Positions 18,031 through 26,808 of a DNA stretch of 64,000 bases are shown here, piece by piece. Both the position numbers and the translations under genes were made by a program. The stretch is from Hyphomicrobiales bacterium (GTDB taxonomy: Bacteria; Pseudomonadota; Alphaproteobacteria; Rhizobiales; Rhizobiaceae). Position 1 is the first letter of the stretch; the number at the start of each line of letters is the position of its first letter. Where the stretch lies: NCBI GenBank assembly GCA_900471485.1, contig UCEU01000020.1, forward strand, positions 62,001-126,000. Reading direction: 5' to 3'. Under the pieces are notes generated by a model, which ran no database searches, was not told the origin of the DNA, and saw only the letters and a program-made list of their open reading frames with translations.

Positions 18031-18073
18031 AAGTCATGTTTTTCGGAATTTGCGCAGTTGCCAGGAGATTTTA

Positions 18074-19270
18074 ATGTTGCAGCCCAATCCAACGCATCAC
18101 GACGAGCAGGAGCATCTGCCGTCACTTCTCGCCGAAGATGCGAATGAGCTTGCGCATCAGCTGCAGCAGCATCAGAAGAAGATATTCCCGCCGACCGCGC
18201 TAAAGTCAATCCGCAGCTTTTCTCCTGCCGAGGCGGCGTCGTTCATCGGCATAGGTGAGGGCTATCTCAGGCAGGTCGCGTCTGACGGTCACGGCCCTGA
18301 GCCGATGTCGAACGGCAGGCGTCTTTATACCGCCGATGACATGCGGCGAATCCGCGACGTTCTCGACGAACGCAACGGCGCGGCGAAATACAATCCGATC
18401 CGTCGGCCGGGCGAGAAGCTTCAGGTCGTTTCGGTGATGAACTTCAAGGGCGGAAGCGGGAAGACGACGACGTCCGCGCATCTCGCGCAGTTTCTCGCTT
18501 TGCGCGGTTATCGCGTCCTTGCGCTCGACCTCGATCCCCAAGCATCATTGTCGGCATTGTTCGGGCATCAACCGGAACTCGACGTCGGGGAAGGGGAAAC
18601 GCTTTACGGCGCCATTCGCTATGACAGCCCTCGCCCGATCTCCGAGATCGTCCGCGCGACCTATACGCCGAACCTGCACATCATACCTGGCAATCTCGAG
18701 CTGATGGAGTTCGAGCACGAGACGCCCAAGGCAATGATGTCTGGAACCGCCGCCAGCATGTTCTTCGCCCGCATTGGCGAAGTCCTCACCGACATCGAGA
18801 GCTTCTACGATGTCGTCGTGATCGACTGCCCGCCGCAGCTCGGCTTCCTGACCATGTCCGCGCTTTGTGCGGCTACTTCGTGCCTGATTACCGTCCACCC
18901 GCAGATGCTGGATGTGATGTCCATGTCGCAGTTCCTGTCGATGACGAGCGAGCTGATGAGTGTGGTCGAGCAGGCTGGCGGACGCACGAGCTATGACTGG
19001 ATGCGCTACCTCGTGACCCGTTTCGAGCCGAATGATGGTCCGCAAAGCCAGATGACCGGCTTCATGCGCGCCATCTTCGGCAATCGCATGCTGCAGAACC
19101 CGATGCTGAAATCAACTGCGGTGTCCGATGCCGGCGTGACCAAGCAGACGCTTTACGAAGTGGAACGCTCGCAGTTTACCCGCGGTACATACGACCGCGC
19201 GATGGAATCGCTCAATCTGGTGAACTCGGAAATCGAGGGACTTCTTCGGTCCACGTGGGGAAGGAAGTAA
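18074..19270 (+). CDS. repA: RepA, ParA-type partition ATPase of a repABC replicon
   Basis: A 398-residue cytoplasmic ATPase that segregates the replicon and represses repABC. An N-terminal winged-helix region (about residues 40-95, SFSPAEAASFIGIGEGYLRQ) binds the operator. The deviant Walker A FKGGSGKTT lies near residue 125, and the Walker B-like VVVIDCPPQLG near 253. The TTG at 18050 extends the frame, but the ATG at 18074 follows AGGAG and gives the standard N-terminus. It is first of three tightly spaced genes with upstream parS sites. The RepA sequence type would define the incompatibility group. Confidence 0.96.
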   Translation: MLQPNPTHHDEQEHLPSLLAEDANELAHQLQQHQKKIFPPTALKSIRSFSPAEAASFIGIGEGYLRQVASDGHGPEPMSNGRRLYTADDMRRIRDVLDERNGAAKYNPIRRPGEKLQVVSVMNFKGGSGKTTTSAHLAQFLALRGYRVLALDLDPQASLSALFGHQPELDVGEGETLYGAIRYDSPRPISEIVRATYTPNLHIIPGNLELMEFEHETPKAMMSGTAASMFFARIGEVLTDIESFYDVVVIDCPPQLGFLTMSALCAATSCLITVHPQMLDVMSMSQFLSMTSELMSVVEQAGGRTSYDWMRYLVTRFEPNDGPQSQMTGFMRAIFGNRMLQNPMLKSTAVSDAGVTKQTLYEVERSQFTRGTYDRAMESLNLVNSEIEGLLRSTWGRK

Positions 19271-19273
19271 GAT

Positions 19274-20272
19274 ATGGCACGAAAAAACCTGATCGGCATT
19301 TCCGAGACGCCCAACGAGGCTCCTGCCCCATCGGCCAGCCGCAATGACCGGCCGATCGCCGGATTCATTCCCGCGGCGCGTCCATCTTCCCCAGTGGGCG
19401 GCATCACCCGCACGCTCGGCAACATCACCGAGAAGGTCGAACGTGCGCAGACCCTGGAACGCCAGCTTGCCGAAGGCCAAACGGTCGTAGAGCTCGATCC
19501 GGTTCAGATCGACGCCTCCTTCGTCAACGATCGCCTGAGCATCGATGCGCTGGAACTCTCGCAACTCGTTGAACAGATCCGCGAATACGGGCAGCAGGTT
19601 CCAATTCTCGTCCGCCCGCATCCGGAGCAGCGAGAGCGCTTTCAGGTGGCTTACGGCCACCGTCGTCTGGCGGCTGCCCGCCAGCTCGGCATAAAGATCA
19701 AGGCTGTCGTGCGGCAGCTCTCGGATGAACAGCTTGTCGTCAGCCAAGGCCAGGAAAACAACTCCCGCACCGATCTTTCCTACATCGAGCGCGGTCTATT
19801 CGCCGCCCGTCTGGAAGACCGTGGTTTCGCCAGGGATGTGATCATGGCGGCGTTGGGCGTCGACAAGGCGGCTTTGTCGCGCATGATCAGCGTTATCAGG
19901 CAGATTCCCGAGCCGCTGATCGTGGCAATCGGCGCGGCTCCCGCTGTCGGCCGTCGGCGCTGGATGGAACTGGCCGATAGCCTCGTGGCTTACGGCGATG
20001 GCGCTGCCGTTCTCGAGTTCGCGACAAAGCCGTCCACAAGTACGCTGCCGAGCGATGAGCGTTTCGACGCCGTGGTCGCCTTTCTCATCACACCGAAAGC
20101 ACGTCCTGCGACGACATGGGTCGCGCACGACACGCTGCCGGTGAAGATGAAGCATACAGCCTCTGGCGCAACCTTCGTGTTCAACACCAAGGCCGCGCCG
20201 GGCTTCGATCAATTCGTAGAGAGGAAGCTTGCCGACCTCTATGCCGAATACCGTCAACAATCAGGAGAATAG
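19274..20272 (+). CDS. repB: RepB, ParB-type centromere-binding protein
   Basis: A 332-residue DNA-binding protein. It has the RepB N-terminus (MARKNLIGIS), a ParB/Srx nuclease-like CTPase fold with the VRPHPEQRERFQVAYGHRRL and GQENNSRTDLSYIE motifs, and a helix-turn-helix near AALGVDKAALSRMISV. It starts 3 bases after repA and ends 157 bases before repC. It should load on the two palindromes at 17910 and 17945 and, with RepA, drive partition and repression of the operon. Confidence 0.96.
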   Translation: MARKNLIGISETPNEAPAPSASRNDRPIAGFIPAARPSSPVGGITRTLGNITEKVERAQTLERQLAEGQTVVELDPVQIDASFVNDRLSIDALELSQLVEQIREYGQQVPILVRPHPEQRERFQVAYGHRRLAAARQLGIKIKAVVRQLSDEQLVVSQGQENNSRTDLSYIERGLFAARLEDRGFARDVIMAALGVDKAALSRMISVIRQIPEPLIVAIGAAPAVGRRRWMELADSLVAYGDGAAVLEFATKPSTSTLPSDERFDAVVAFLITPKARPATTWVAHDTLPVKMKHTASGATFVFNTKAAPGFDQFVERKLADLYAEYRQQSGE

Positions 20273-20281
20273 CACCGCAAA

Positions 20282-20336
20282 AGAAAAAGGCCCCCAAACG
20301 ACCAAGTCGTGGAAGCCTTCCTCGTATTTCTAGCAA
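20282..20336 (-). ncRNA. Counter-transcribed RNA (inc-alpha) that limits RepC
   Basis: On the minus strand a promoter is visible: TTGACT (plus 20365-20370), 17 bases, then GATTCT (plus 20342-20347) preceded by TG. Transcription would run leftward from about 20336. It ends in a GC-rich stem (ACGAC pairing with GTCGT, and GGCTTCC with GGGGGCC, about 20289-20318) followed by a T-rich tract at 20281-20289. This gives an RNA of about 55 bases antisense to the repC leader, as in other repABC plasmids, where it lowers repC expression and sets copy number. Confidence 0.82.
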
Positions 20337-20429
20337 GATCGAGAATCGCATTTTCACGAATCACAGTCAAGAGTCTTGGCACCGTTTTTGGTGAGCGGAT
20401 TTCTTTTGCCTGAAAAAAGGTGAAAGAAA

Positions 20430-21731
20430 ATGGAGAGTGGATTAGTGACGACGCCCTTTGGGCGGCGGCCGATGACGCTTGGCATGCTCGCAAGTCAGGT
20501 ATCATCGAAGAATATCAAGACCAATAAGACCGTCGACAAGTGGAAGCTTTACCGCGCGCTCTGCGAAGCAAAGCCGATGCTTGCCATCAACGATCGTGCG
20601 CTAGCCGTGCTCAATGCGCTGCTCAGCTTCTATCCGAAGAATGAGCTCGCCGAAGAGCATGGCCTTGTCGTGTTTCCTTCCAACGATCAGCTGTCGCTGC
20701 GCTCGCATGGCATGGCCGAACAGACCATTCGTCGCCACATCGCGACACTGGTCGATGCTGGCTTGCTGATCCGCAGGGATAGCCCGAATGGCAAACGCTA
20801 TGCGCGGCGTGACCGAAGCGGTGATATAAACGAGGCTTTCGGCTTCTCTCTGGCGCCACTGCTCGCACGCGCCGATGAGATCGAGCATCTCGCTGCCGAG
20901 GTCACCGCCCGCAAGCTTCATATACAGAGCCTTCGGGAACGCATCAGCCTTTGCCGGCGTGACATCACCAAGCTTATCGACTTCGCTCGCCAGGAGGATG
21001 CCGACGACCGCTGGGAGCAGGTCTACGACCATTTTCGCGGCATGATCGATGGCATTCCGCGCTCGCCGACCAGCCTGCACCTCCAAACGATACTCGAGCG
21101 GCTGACCGTTCTCCGCGAGAAAATCGTCAAGCAGTTGGAAACACGGATTAAAACTGAAGAAACGAGCGCCAATCCCTATCAAAATGAGCGGCACATACAG
21201 AATACAGAATCCGAATCTATTTCTGAATCTGAACAGCTCGAAATTGTTGAAACCGAAACCGCAAAGACGACAACCGAGCGTGAAGAATGCTTGGAGACTT
21301 CCAGCCCTCTTGCCGAATGCACACAGGCACAACAGCCAGAGCAGCAACCGGATTTGAAAGCCTTTCCGCTCAGCCTCGTTCTCAAGGCATGCCCCGATAT
21401 ATCCGCCTATCATCGAGCGGGTGCGATCGAGACTTGGCGGGATCTGATGATTGCAGCAATTACCGTGAGGACCATGCTGGGGATCAGTCCGAGTGCCTAT
21501 CAAGACGCCTGTACAGCCATGGGCGCTGAAGGCGCCGCGGTCGCTGTGGCATGCATTCTTGAACGGGGTGCCAGCATCAACTCTGCCGGCGGTTACCTTC
21601 GCGATCTGACCGCAAGGGCTAGAAGAGGTGAATTCTCGCTCGGACCGATGCTGATGGCGCTCGTCAGACAGCATATGCAGGCACACCACGCAGATCAGAC
21701 CCGTAGCTACGCCACTTTGGCTAGGGGGTAG
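20430..21731 (+). CDS. repC: RepC replication initiator
   Basis: A 433-residue initiator unique to repABC replicons. Recognisable parts are TPFGRRPMTLGMLASQ at the N-terminus, the KWKLYRALCEAKPMLAINDR helix, the winged-helix region FPSNDQLSLRSHGMAEQTIR, and a C-terminal LGISPSAYQDACTAMG with GGYLRDLTARARRGEF. The start follows AAAGG by 9 bases. A short hairpin (CACC 20380-20383 with GGTG 20390-20393) and the antisense RNA region precede it, which fits regulated translation. RepC acts in cis on an origin inside its own gene. Confidence 0.96.
   Translation: MESGLVTTPFGRRPMTLGMLASQVSSKNIKTNKTVDKWKLYRALCEAKPMLAINDRALAVLNALLSFYPKNELAEEHGLVVFPSNDQLSLRSHGMAEQTIRRHIATLVDAGLLIRRDSPNGKRYARRDRSGDINEAFGFSLAPLLARADEIEHLAAEVTARKLHIQSLRERISLCRRDITKLIDFARQEDADDRWEQVYDHFRGMIDGIPRSPTSLHLQTILERLTVLREKIVKQLETRIKTEETSANPYQNERHIQNTESESISESEQLEIVETETAKTTTEREECLETSSPLAECTQAQQPEQQPDLKAFPLSLVLKACPDISAYHRAGAIETWRDLMIAAITVRTMLGISPSAYQDACTAMGAEGAAVAVACILERGASINSAGGYLRDLTARARRGEFSLGPMLMALVRQHMQAHHADQTRSYATLARG
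21140..21275. other. oriV: Probable replication origin (oriV) within repC
   Basis: The middle of repC contains its only AT-rich stretch, which encodes a low-complexity linker rich in E, T, S and N. It holds closely spaced GAATA/GAATC repeats at about 21199-21230. In repABC plasmids studied so far the origin maps inside repC in an AT-rich segment, so this is the expected place. The boundaries are approximate. Confidence 0.6.
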
Positions 21732-21744
21732 CTCGAAAGCTGGA

Positions 21745-21879
21745 ATGCAATCTAAAGGAACAGAATGGCGACTTAACTTCTTCAAAAAGAAAAAGTCGCA
21801 AGGAGAACTGTTGCCTGGAAAAGAGCATATTCGTCGCGAAAAGCTGCTCCAGCAGCGCTTCGACATCCCGTCGGACTAG
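21745..21879 (+). CDS. Possible small basic protein downstream of repC (44 residues)
   Basis: An ATG 13 bases after the repC stop opens a 44-codon frame beginning MQSKGTEWRLNFFKKKKSQG. The product is strongly basic (KKKK, RREK), soluble and unlike anything I recognise. The ribosome site is weak (AAAGCTGGA). A second in-frame start, TTG at 21811, sits 5 bases after a good AAGGAG and would give only 22 residues. This could be a real small gene coupled to repC or chance; conservation would decide. Confidence 0.3.
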   Translation: MQSKGTEWRLNFFKKKKSQGELLPGKEHIRREKLLQQRFDIPSD

Positions 21880-21921
21880 CGTAAGAGGTCTGCACGGCAA
21901 TTTTGTACAGAGGAGAGAGAC

Positions 21922-22137
21922 ATGGAAGAGAGCGTAACCATCGACAATCGTGCCGATTTTGCACAATGGGCCATAGAGCGTGCCAGAGCGATCGTCGCAC
22001 AGGAGGGCACAGCTCTGGCCTTGGCGGCACGGGACATGAATGAGGCTTCTATCGGCGAGGCGGGCAATGCCTTGGGCCAAGCGATTGCCGATGCCTTGCT
22101 CGAGGTTTTCGACGGCCTGACCGAAGGCTTGGAGTGA
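21922..22137 (+). CDS. Small hypothetical protein (71 residues)
   Basis: An acidic, alanine-rich helical protein beginning MEESVTIDNRADFAQWAIER. It has no signal peptide or membrane span. GAGGAGAGAGAC gives a strong ribosome site, and codon use matches the region. It lies 190 bases after repC. Small helical proteins of unknown role are common downstream of repABC modules. No function is assigned. Confidence 0.65.
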   Translation: MEESVTIDNRADFAQWAIERARAIVAQEGTALALAARDMNEASIGEAGNALGQAIADALLEVFDGLTEGLE

Positions 22138-22233
22138 CCTACATTTCTGCGTGATCAGCATCTTCCGATGCTGGCCCTGCGCAGGACTTCTGCAAACTCC
22201 CGCCCTATATTCTTGGACCGGGAGGAAAAGCCG

Positions 22234-22323
22234 ATGTCACAGGAATGGCCGCTTTTCATACTCCAGTGCATCGTACTGGTCGGCTTTGCGAGCGTCTTCA
22301 TCATTCGCGGGGAGGGCGATTGA
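22234..22323 (+). CDS. 29-residue single-span membrane peptide
   Basis: ATG at 22234 follows GGGAGG by 8 bases and opens a 29-codon frame. The peptide reads MSQEWPLFILQCIVLVGFAS and ends VFIIRGEGD: a short polar start, about 18 hydrophobic residues and a charged tail, the pattern of single-span microproteins. It sits between the 71-residue gene and the convergent 3' end of putA. The good ribosome site plus a clean membrane span make it more likely real than chance. Function unknown. Confidence 0.5.
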   Translation: MSQEWPLFILQCIVLVGFASVFIIRGEGD

Positions 22324-22399
22324 CCTGAACGACGAATACAAGAGACGCCACGGACCCACTGGTCCGCAGCGTCAACGAGTCGCGTGTTCAATGAACTTC

Positions 22400-25300
22400 C
22401 TAGCCAATCGACATAAGGCTGGCATTACCACCCGCGGCAGCCGTGTTCACCGAAGTCGACACTTCCTCAAGCAACCAGTTCAAGCAATAGGCTTCCGGAT
22501 CGCGAGCGAGTTCTTCAGTGGAAGCCGCCTGTGTGAGCAAGAGAGGACCGGGCATGACCGCGATCTCAGCGATCTTTCCTGAAATGCGGTCGGCATCTCC
22601 CTCGATGAGGGCTCCCGATAGCACGACACCCGTTGCTGGCTCCGATTTCCAGGATATCCGCTGTGAAACGGATGCGGGAAGATCGCGCAGCCTATCGCGC
22701 AGTGACCCGTCGCAGTCGATCACGGCAGCGTTGCCGGTTGCGAGTACCGAGGAGATCTGCCGGTAGAGGCCCGTAGGGCTTTGAGGCAGGCAGAGAATGT
22801 TGCCGCGCGAGTGCAGCGCGTAGATGTTGCGCTCGCCGACAGGACCAACCAGTTCCGTCTCAAGGCCGAGTGCAGACTGGCTGCCGAGGTTGCGCGCCAT
22901 TTCGGCTTCATGGGCAAGGTCCTGCTGGTCAAGCCACTTGGCGAAATCCGACAGCGCCGGATCGCTGTAAACCGAGCTGTGTTGCGGCGGGATCGGCGGC
23001 GTGGCAACGAGCCGGCCGAGATAGAGGGGGCCGCCGGCCTTTGGCCCGGTCCCCGATAGTCCGCGCCCGCCGAAAGGCTGGACGCCGACCACCGCGCCGA
23101 TGACGTTACGGTTGACGTAGAGATTGCCCGCCTTCACCCGTGAAGTGACATGGGCGATCGTCTCGTCGAGGCGAGTGTGCAGGCCGAATGTCAGGCCATA
23201 GCCGGTGCCGTTGATGTCGTCGATCAGGTGATCGAGATCCTGGCGGCGCCAGCGGATGACGTGCAGTACCGGGCCGAAGACCTCGCGCTTCAAATCAGCA
23301 ATCTTGTCGAGCTCGATGATCGTCGGTGCCACGAAGGTTCCATGTTTCGTCGCCTCCGGCAGTTCCACGCGTTCCACGGTGCGGCCGAGCGCACGCATTG
23401 CCTCGACATGTGTTTCGATGATCCCACGTGCTTCCGCGGTGATAACAGGACCGATGTCGGAGGCCAGACGGTTGGTATTGGCGATCGTCAGTTCGCGGAG
23501 CGCGCCCTTCAGCATCGCAAGCGTCCGGTCGGCCACGTCCTCCTGGAGGCAAAGAATGCGCAGAGCCGAGCAGCGCTGGCCGGCGCTGTCGAAGGCCGAT
23601 GCTATGACGTCGCCGACGACCTGTTCGGCGAGCGCCGAGGAATCGACGATCATCGCATTCTGGCCACCGGTCTCGGCGATCAGCGGGATCGGCTTGCCGG
23701 CTGCCGAGAGGCGTTTTGCCAGCTCGGCCTGGATCAACCGCGCTACCTCGGTCGAGCCGGTGAACATCACCGCCGCCGTTTCCGGCGCGGCAACAAGCGT
23801 TGCGCCGGTCAAGCCGTCACCGGGTACGAGTTGAACCACGTCGGCTGGAACGCCCGCCTCATGCAGGATACGGATGGCTTCAGCAGCGATCAGCGGCGTC
23901 TCCTCGGCCGGCTTCGCCAGAACGGGGTTGCCGGCGACAAGCGCTGCCGCCACTTGGCCGGAGAAGATCGCCAGCGGAAAATTCCACGGGCTGATGCAGA
24001 CGATCGGACCAAGTGGCGCGTGGGCTGGACCCAGGGTGCGGCGCGCCTGCTCTGCGTAATAGCGCAGGAAGTCGATTGCCTCGCGCACTTCGGCGATGGC
24101 GTTGGAGACTGACTTTCCGGCTTCGCGGATGATCAGTCCGAGCAGCACGTCCATGCGCTGCTGCATGATATCGGCGGCACGCTCGAGAAGCGTCGCCCTG
24201 TCGGCGGGCGACACTGCCATCCAGGTCGGCGCGGCCCGCAACGCTCTCTCTGCCGCCGCGCTCACGTCAGCGGGGCTCGCGTCTCGAACGCTCCCCACGA
24301 CGTCGCGTTTGTCGGCGGGGTTTACCACCGGGCGGGCAGGGGCGTTTGCGGTGCCTTCGCCGGTGGGCTCCGCGATCCAGGTTCTATCGGCGCTGCTTTT
24401 GAGCGCTGAAGCGAGGTTGCGAAGCGTGTCTTCGTCGGAAAGATCGAGGCCGGCGGAATTGCGCCGCGCGCCATAGAGATCGGCGGGCAGCGTAATCTTG
24501 TCGTGCTTCTGGCCGGGAACGGTCATCCGCGCGATAGTGTCGACGGGATCGGCGACCAGTTCATCGATGGAGACGTTAGGGTCGGCGATCCGGTTGACGA
24601 AGGAGGAGTTGGCGCCGTTTTCCAGGAGGCGGCGGACGAGATAGGCAAGTAGCGTCTCATGCGTACCGACCGGCGCGTAGATGCGGCACGGGCGATTGAG
24701 GTTCTGCCGCCCGACGACCTCGTCATAAAGCGGCTCGCCCATGCCGTGCAGGCACTGGAACTCGTACTTGCCGACATAATAGTCGGAGCCGGCCATATGG
24801 TAGATCATCGAAAGCGTCTGCGCGTTGTGGGTCGCGAATTGCGGGAAGACCGCGTCCGTTGCCGAAAGCAGCTTGCGTGCACAGGCGATGTAGGAGACGT
24901 CGGTATGGATCTTGCGGGTGAAGACTGGGAAATCCTGAAGACCGTCGACTTGCGCTCGCTTGATCTCGGCATCCCAATAGGCGCCCTTGACCAGCCGTAC
25001 CATGATACGGCGCTCGGCGCGGCGGGCGAGGTCGATGATGTAGTCGAGCACGAAGGGGCAGCGCTTGCCGTAGGCCTGGACGACGAAACCCATGCCGTTC
25101 CAGCCAGCCAGTTCGGGGTCAAGGCAGAGCGATTCCAGGATGTCGAGCGAGAGCTCAAGCCGGTCGGCTTCCTCGGCGTCGATGTTCAGGCCGATGTCGT
25201 AGGACTTCGCAATCAACGCCAGCGATTTCACCTTCGGCAGCAGCTCTGCCATGACGCGCGCGCTTTGTGCGCGCGAATAGCGCGGGTGCAGCGCCGACAG

Positions 25301-26113
25301 CTTGATCGAGATGCCGGGACCTTCGTAGATACCGCGGCGGTCGGAGGCCTTGCCGATCGCGTGGATCGCCACCTCGTAGTCGCGATAATAGCGTTGCGCA
25401 TCGGCTGCCGTCGTCGCTGCCTCGCCGAGCATGTCGTAGGAGTAGCGGAAGCCACGCTGTTCGAGCGTCCGGGCGCGCTGCAGCGCTTCGTCGATCGTCT
25501 CGCCGGTCACGAACTGCTCGCCCATCATGCGCATCGCCATATCGACGCCACGCCGAATAACGGGCTCGCCGCAACGGGCGATCAGCCGTGTCAGGGCGGC
25601 GGAGAGGCTGCGGTCGTTGACGGTCGAGGTCAGCTTGCCGGTAACGACAAGTCCCCAGGTCGCGGCGTTGACAAAGAGCGAACGGCCGCCGCCGAGATGG
25701 GCCTTCCAATCACCTTCCGAGATTTTGTCGCGGATCAGCGCGTCGCGCGTCGCGGTGTCTGGGATGCGCAGCAGCGCCTCGGCCAGGCACATCAGCGCGA
25801 CGCCTTCCTGGCTGGACAGCGAATATTCGTGAACCAATCCCTCGACGCCGCTTCCCTTGTGCTTGGCGCGCAGCGCTTCGATCAGCTTGCGGGCGGTCGC
25901 CGCGGCATCCTGCTTGATCTTTTCGGGAAGCGTCGCTGCCTCGACGAGGCGCGGAACGCAGACCTGTTCCGGCGTGCGGTACGCCTCGGTGATCTTCCGG
26001 CGCAAGTCGCTCTGCGGCCGGATCGTCGGGGCAAAGCCCTCGAATGGGTTTGAGATGCCGCCGTCCTTAGTGTTTGCCGTGTCCGTTACCGCCGTGTCGT
26101 TGACGATCGCCAT
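22400..26113 (-). CDS. putA: PutA, bifunctional proline dehydrogenase / glutamate-semialdehyde dehydrogenase
   Basis: A 1237-residue enzyme that oxidises proline to glutamate in two steps at the inner membrane. The FAD-dependent proline dehydrogenase barrel spans about residues 130-470 (GPGISIKLSALHPRY, VRLVKGAYWDAEIKRAQ). The NAD-dependent aldehyde dehydrogenase spans about 540-1010, with SPWNFPLAIFSGQ, a glutamate in ETGGQNAMIV and the catalytic cysteine 848 in GQRCSALR. A C-terminal domain of about 200 residues follows. E. coli PutA begins with a ribbon-helix-helix repressor; this protein starts directly with the alpha domain, so it cannot autoregulate that way. AGGAG precedes the ATG. The divergent Lrp gene is the likely activator. 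Confidence 0.96.
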   Translation of the reverse strand: MAIVNDTAVTDTANTKDGGISNPFEGFAPTIRPQSDLRRKITEAYRTPEQVCVPRLVEAATLPEKIKQDAAATARKLIEALRAKHKGSGVEGLVHEYSLSSQEGVALMCLAEALLRIPDTATRDALIRDKISEGDWKAHLGGGRSLFVNAATWGLVVTGKLTSTVNDRSLSAALTRLIARCGEPVIRRGVDMAMRMMGEQFVTGETIDEALQRARTLEQRGFRYSYDMLGEAATTAADAQRYYRDYEVAIHAIGKASDRRGIYEGPGISIKLSALHPRYSRAQSARVMAELLPKVKSLALIAKSYDIGLNIDAEEADRLELSLDILESLCLDPELAGWNGMGFVVQAYGKRCPFVLDYIIDLARRAERRIMVRLVKGAYWDAEIKRAQVDGLQDFPVFTRKIHTDVSYIACARKLLSATDAVFPQFATHNAQTLSMIYHMAGSDYYVGKYEFQCLHGMGEPLYDEVVGRQNLNRPCRIYAPVGTHETLLAYLVRRLLENGANSSFVNRIADPNVSIDELVADPVDTIARMTVPGQKHDKITLPADLYGARRNSAGLDLSDEDTLRNLASALKSSADRTWIAEPTGEGTANAPARPVVNPADKRDVVGSVRDASPADVSAAAERALRAAPTWMAVSPADRATLLERAADIMQQRMDVLLGLIIREAGKSVSNAIAEVREAIDFLRYYAEQARRTLGPAHAPLGPIVCISPWNFPLAIFSGQVAAALVAGNPVLAKPAEETPLIAAEAIRILHEAGVPADVVQLVPGDGLTGATLVAAPETAAVMFTGSTEVARLIQAELAKRLSAAGKPIPLIAETGGQNAMIVDSSALAEQVVGDVIASAFDSAGQRCSALRILCLQEDVADRTLAMLKGALRELTIANTNRLASDIGPVITAEARGIIETHVEAMRALGRTVERVELPEATKHGTFVAPTIIELDKIADLKREVFGPVLHVIRWRRQDLDHLIDDINGTGYGLTFGLHTRLDETIAHVTSRVKAGNLYVNRNVIGAVVGVQPFGGRGLSGTGPKAGGPLYLGRLVATPPIPPQHSSVYSDPALSDFAKWLDQQDLAHEAEMARNLGSQSALGLETELVGPVGERNIYALHSRGNILCLPQSPTGLYRQISSVLATGNAAVIDCDGSLRDRLRDLPASVSQRISWKSEPATGVVLSGALIEGDADRISGKIAEIAVMPGPLLLTQAASTEELARDPEAYCLNWLLEEVSTSVNTAAAGGNASLMSIG

Positions 26114-26198
26114 CTGTCTGCTCCTGATCCCGATGTGGTCGAAATGCTACCAGATTGCCAAGCGTGGATTTCACTTGATTTGCGGGTATCTGAAACGT

Positions 26199-26213
26199 AT
26201 TTATCCGATAAAT
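26199..26213. promoter_or_regulatory. Inverted repeat ATTTATC-C-GATAAAT, probable operator of putA and its regulator
   Basis: Two 7-base arms flank one central base in the 121-base divergent gap, 21 bases before the regulator start and about 86 bases before putA. An AT-rich palindrome of 15 bases is the usual type of site for Lrp/AsnC proteins, which makes this the best candidate binding site. Confidence 0.5.
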
Positions 26214-26234
26214 TTCGTAATCGCGGAGAATTTT

Positions 26235-26705
26235 GTGTCTAGTACAATTTCGACTAGGGAAATCGACCAGTTTGATCACAAGATCATCGAGGCGCTTATG
26301 GCGGATGGTCGCATGTCGATCACCGACCTCGCCAAGAAGGTGGGATTGTCCAATACACCCTGTCAGGTGCGCCTAAAGCGGCTGATCGAGGAAGGCTATA
26401 TTCTCGGCTTTCGCGCCATCGTCAACGTCAACAAGCTCGGACGCAATCACGTCGCCTTCACCGAGGTGAAACTCTCCGATACACGCGAGCATGCGTTGAG
26501 GGCCTTCAACGTCGCAGCGCGGAAGCTGCAGGAAGTGGAAGAGTGTCACATGATCGCCGGTGCGTTCGATTATCTCATGAAAATCCGCACATCGGACATA
26601 GCCAATTATCGGCACGTGCTCGGCGAAAAAATCTCCAGCCTTCCCTTCGTCGCGAGCACGTCCACCTTCGTGGCCATGGAATCGATCAAGGAAAACGGCG
26701 GCTGA
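26235..26705 (+). CDS. putR: Lrp/AsnC-family regulator of proline catabolism
   Basis: A 156-residue regulator with an N-terminal helix-turn-helix (FDHKIIEALMADGRMSITDL to CQVRLKRLIEEGYI) and a C-terminal RAM/AsnC effector domain (HVAFTEVKLSD, CHMIAGAFDYLMKI). The frame stays open far upstream through the reverse of putA, but that part is a shadow. The GTG at 26235 has GGAG 6 bases before it and gives the normal length. Divergence from putA matches the PutR arrangement of rhizobia, where it activates putA with proline. The symbol rests on that context. Confidence 0.9.
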   Translation: MSSTISTREIDQFDHKIIEALMADGRMSITDLAKKVGLSNTPCQVRLKRLIEEGYILGFRAIVNVNKLGRNHVAFTEVKLSDTREHALRAFNVAARKLQEVEECHMIAGAFDYLMKIRTSDIANYRHVLGEKISSLPFVASTSTFVAMESIKENGG

Positions 26706-26762
26706 TCTAACGCTACTTGTGCATCCGGATCGCAAGCGCACAATGCAATCACCTCTTTACAG

Positions 26763-26774
26763 CTAACATGTTAG
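26763..26774. promoter_or_regulatory. Palindrome CTAACATGTTAG, operator candidate
   Basis: A perfect 12-base palindrome 35 bases before the aldolase start. A related half, ACGTGTTAAC, follows at about 26787-26797. GntR/FCD regulators commonly bind short palindromes of this kind, and one is encoded two genes later (27722-28381). Confidence 0.45.
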
Positions 26775-26808
26775 TCTGATACGCCTGACGTGTTAACTGG
26801 GAGGAATG

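Noticed and set aside
25857..26234. Long N-terminal extension of the Lrp regulator overlapping putA
   Set aside because: It is the antisense of putA; the GTG at 26235 has a proper ribosome site and gives the family length.
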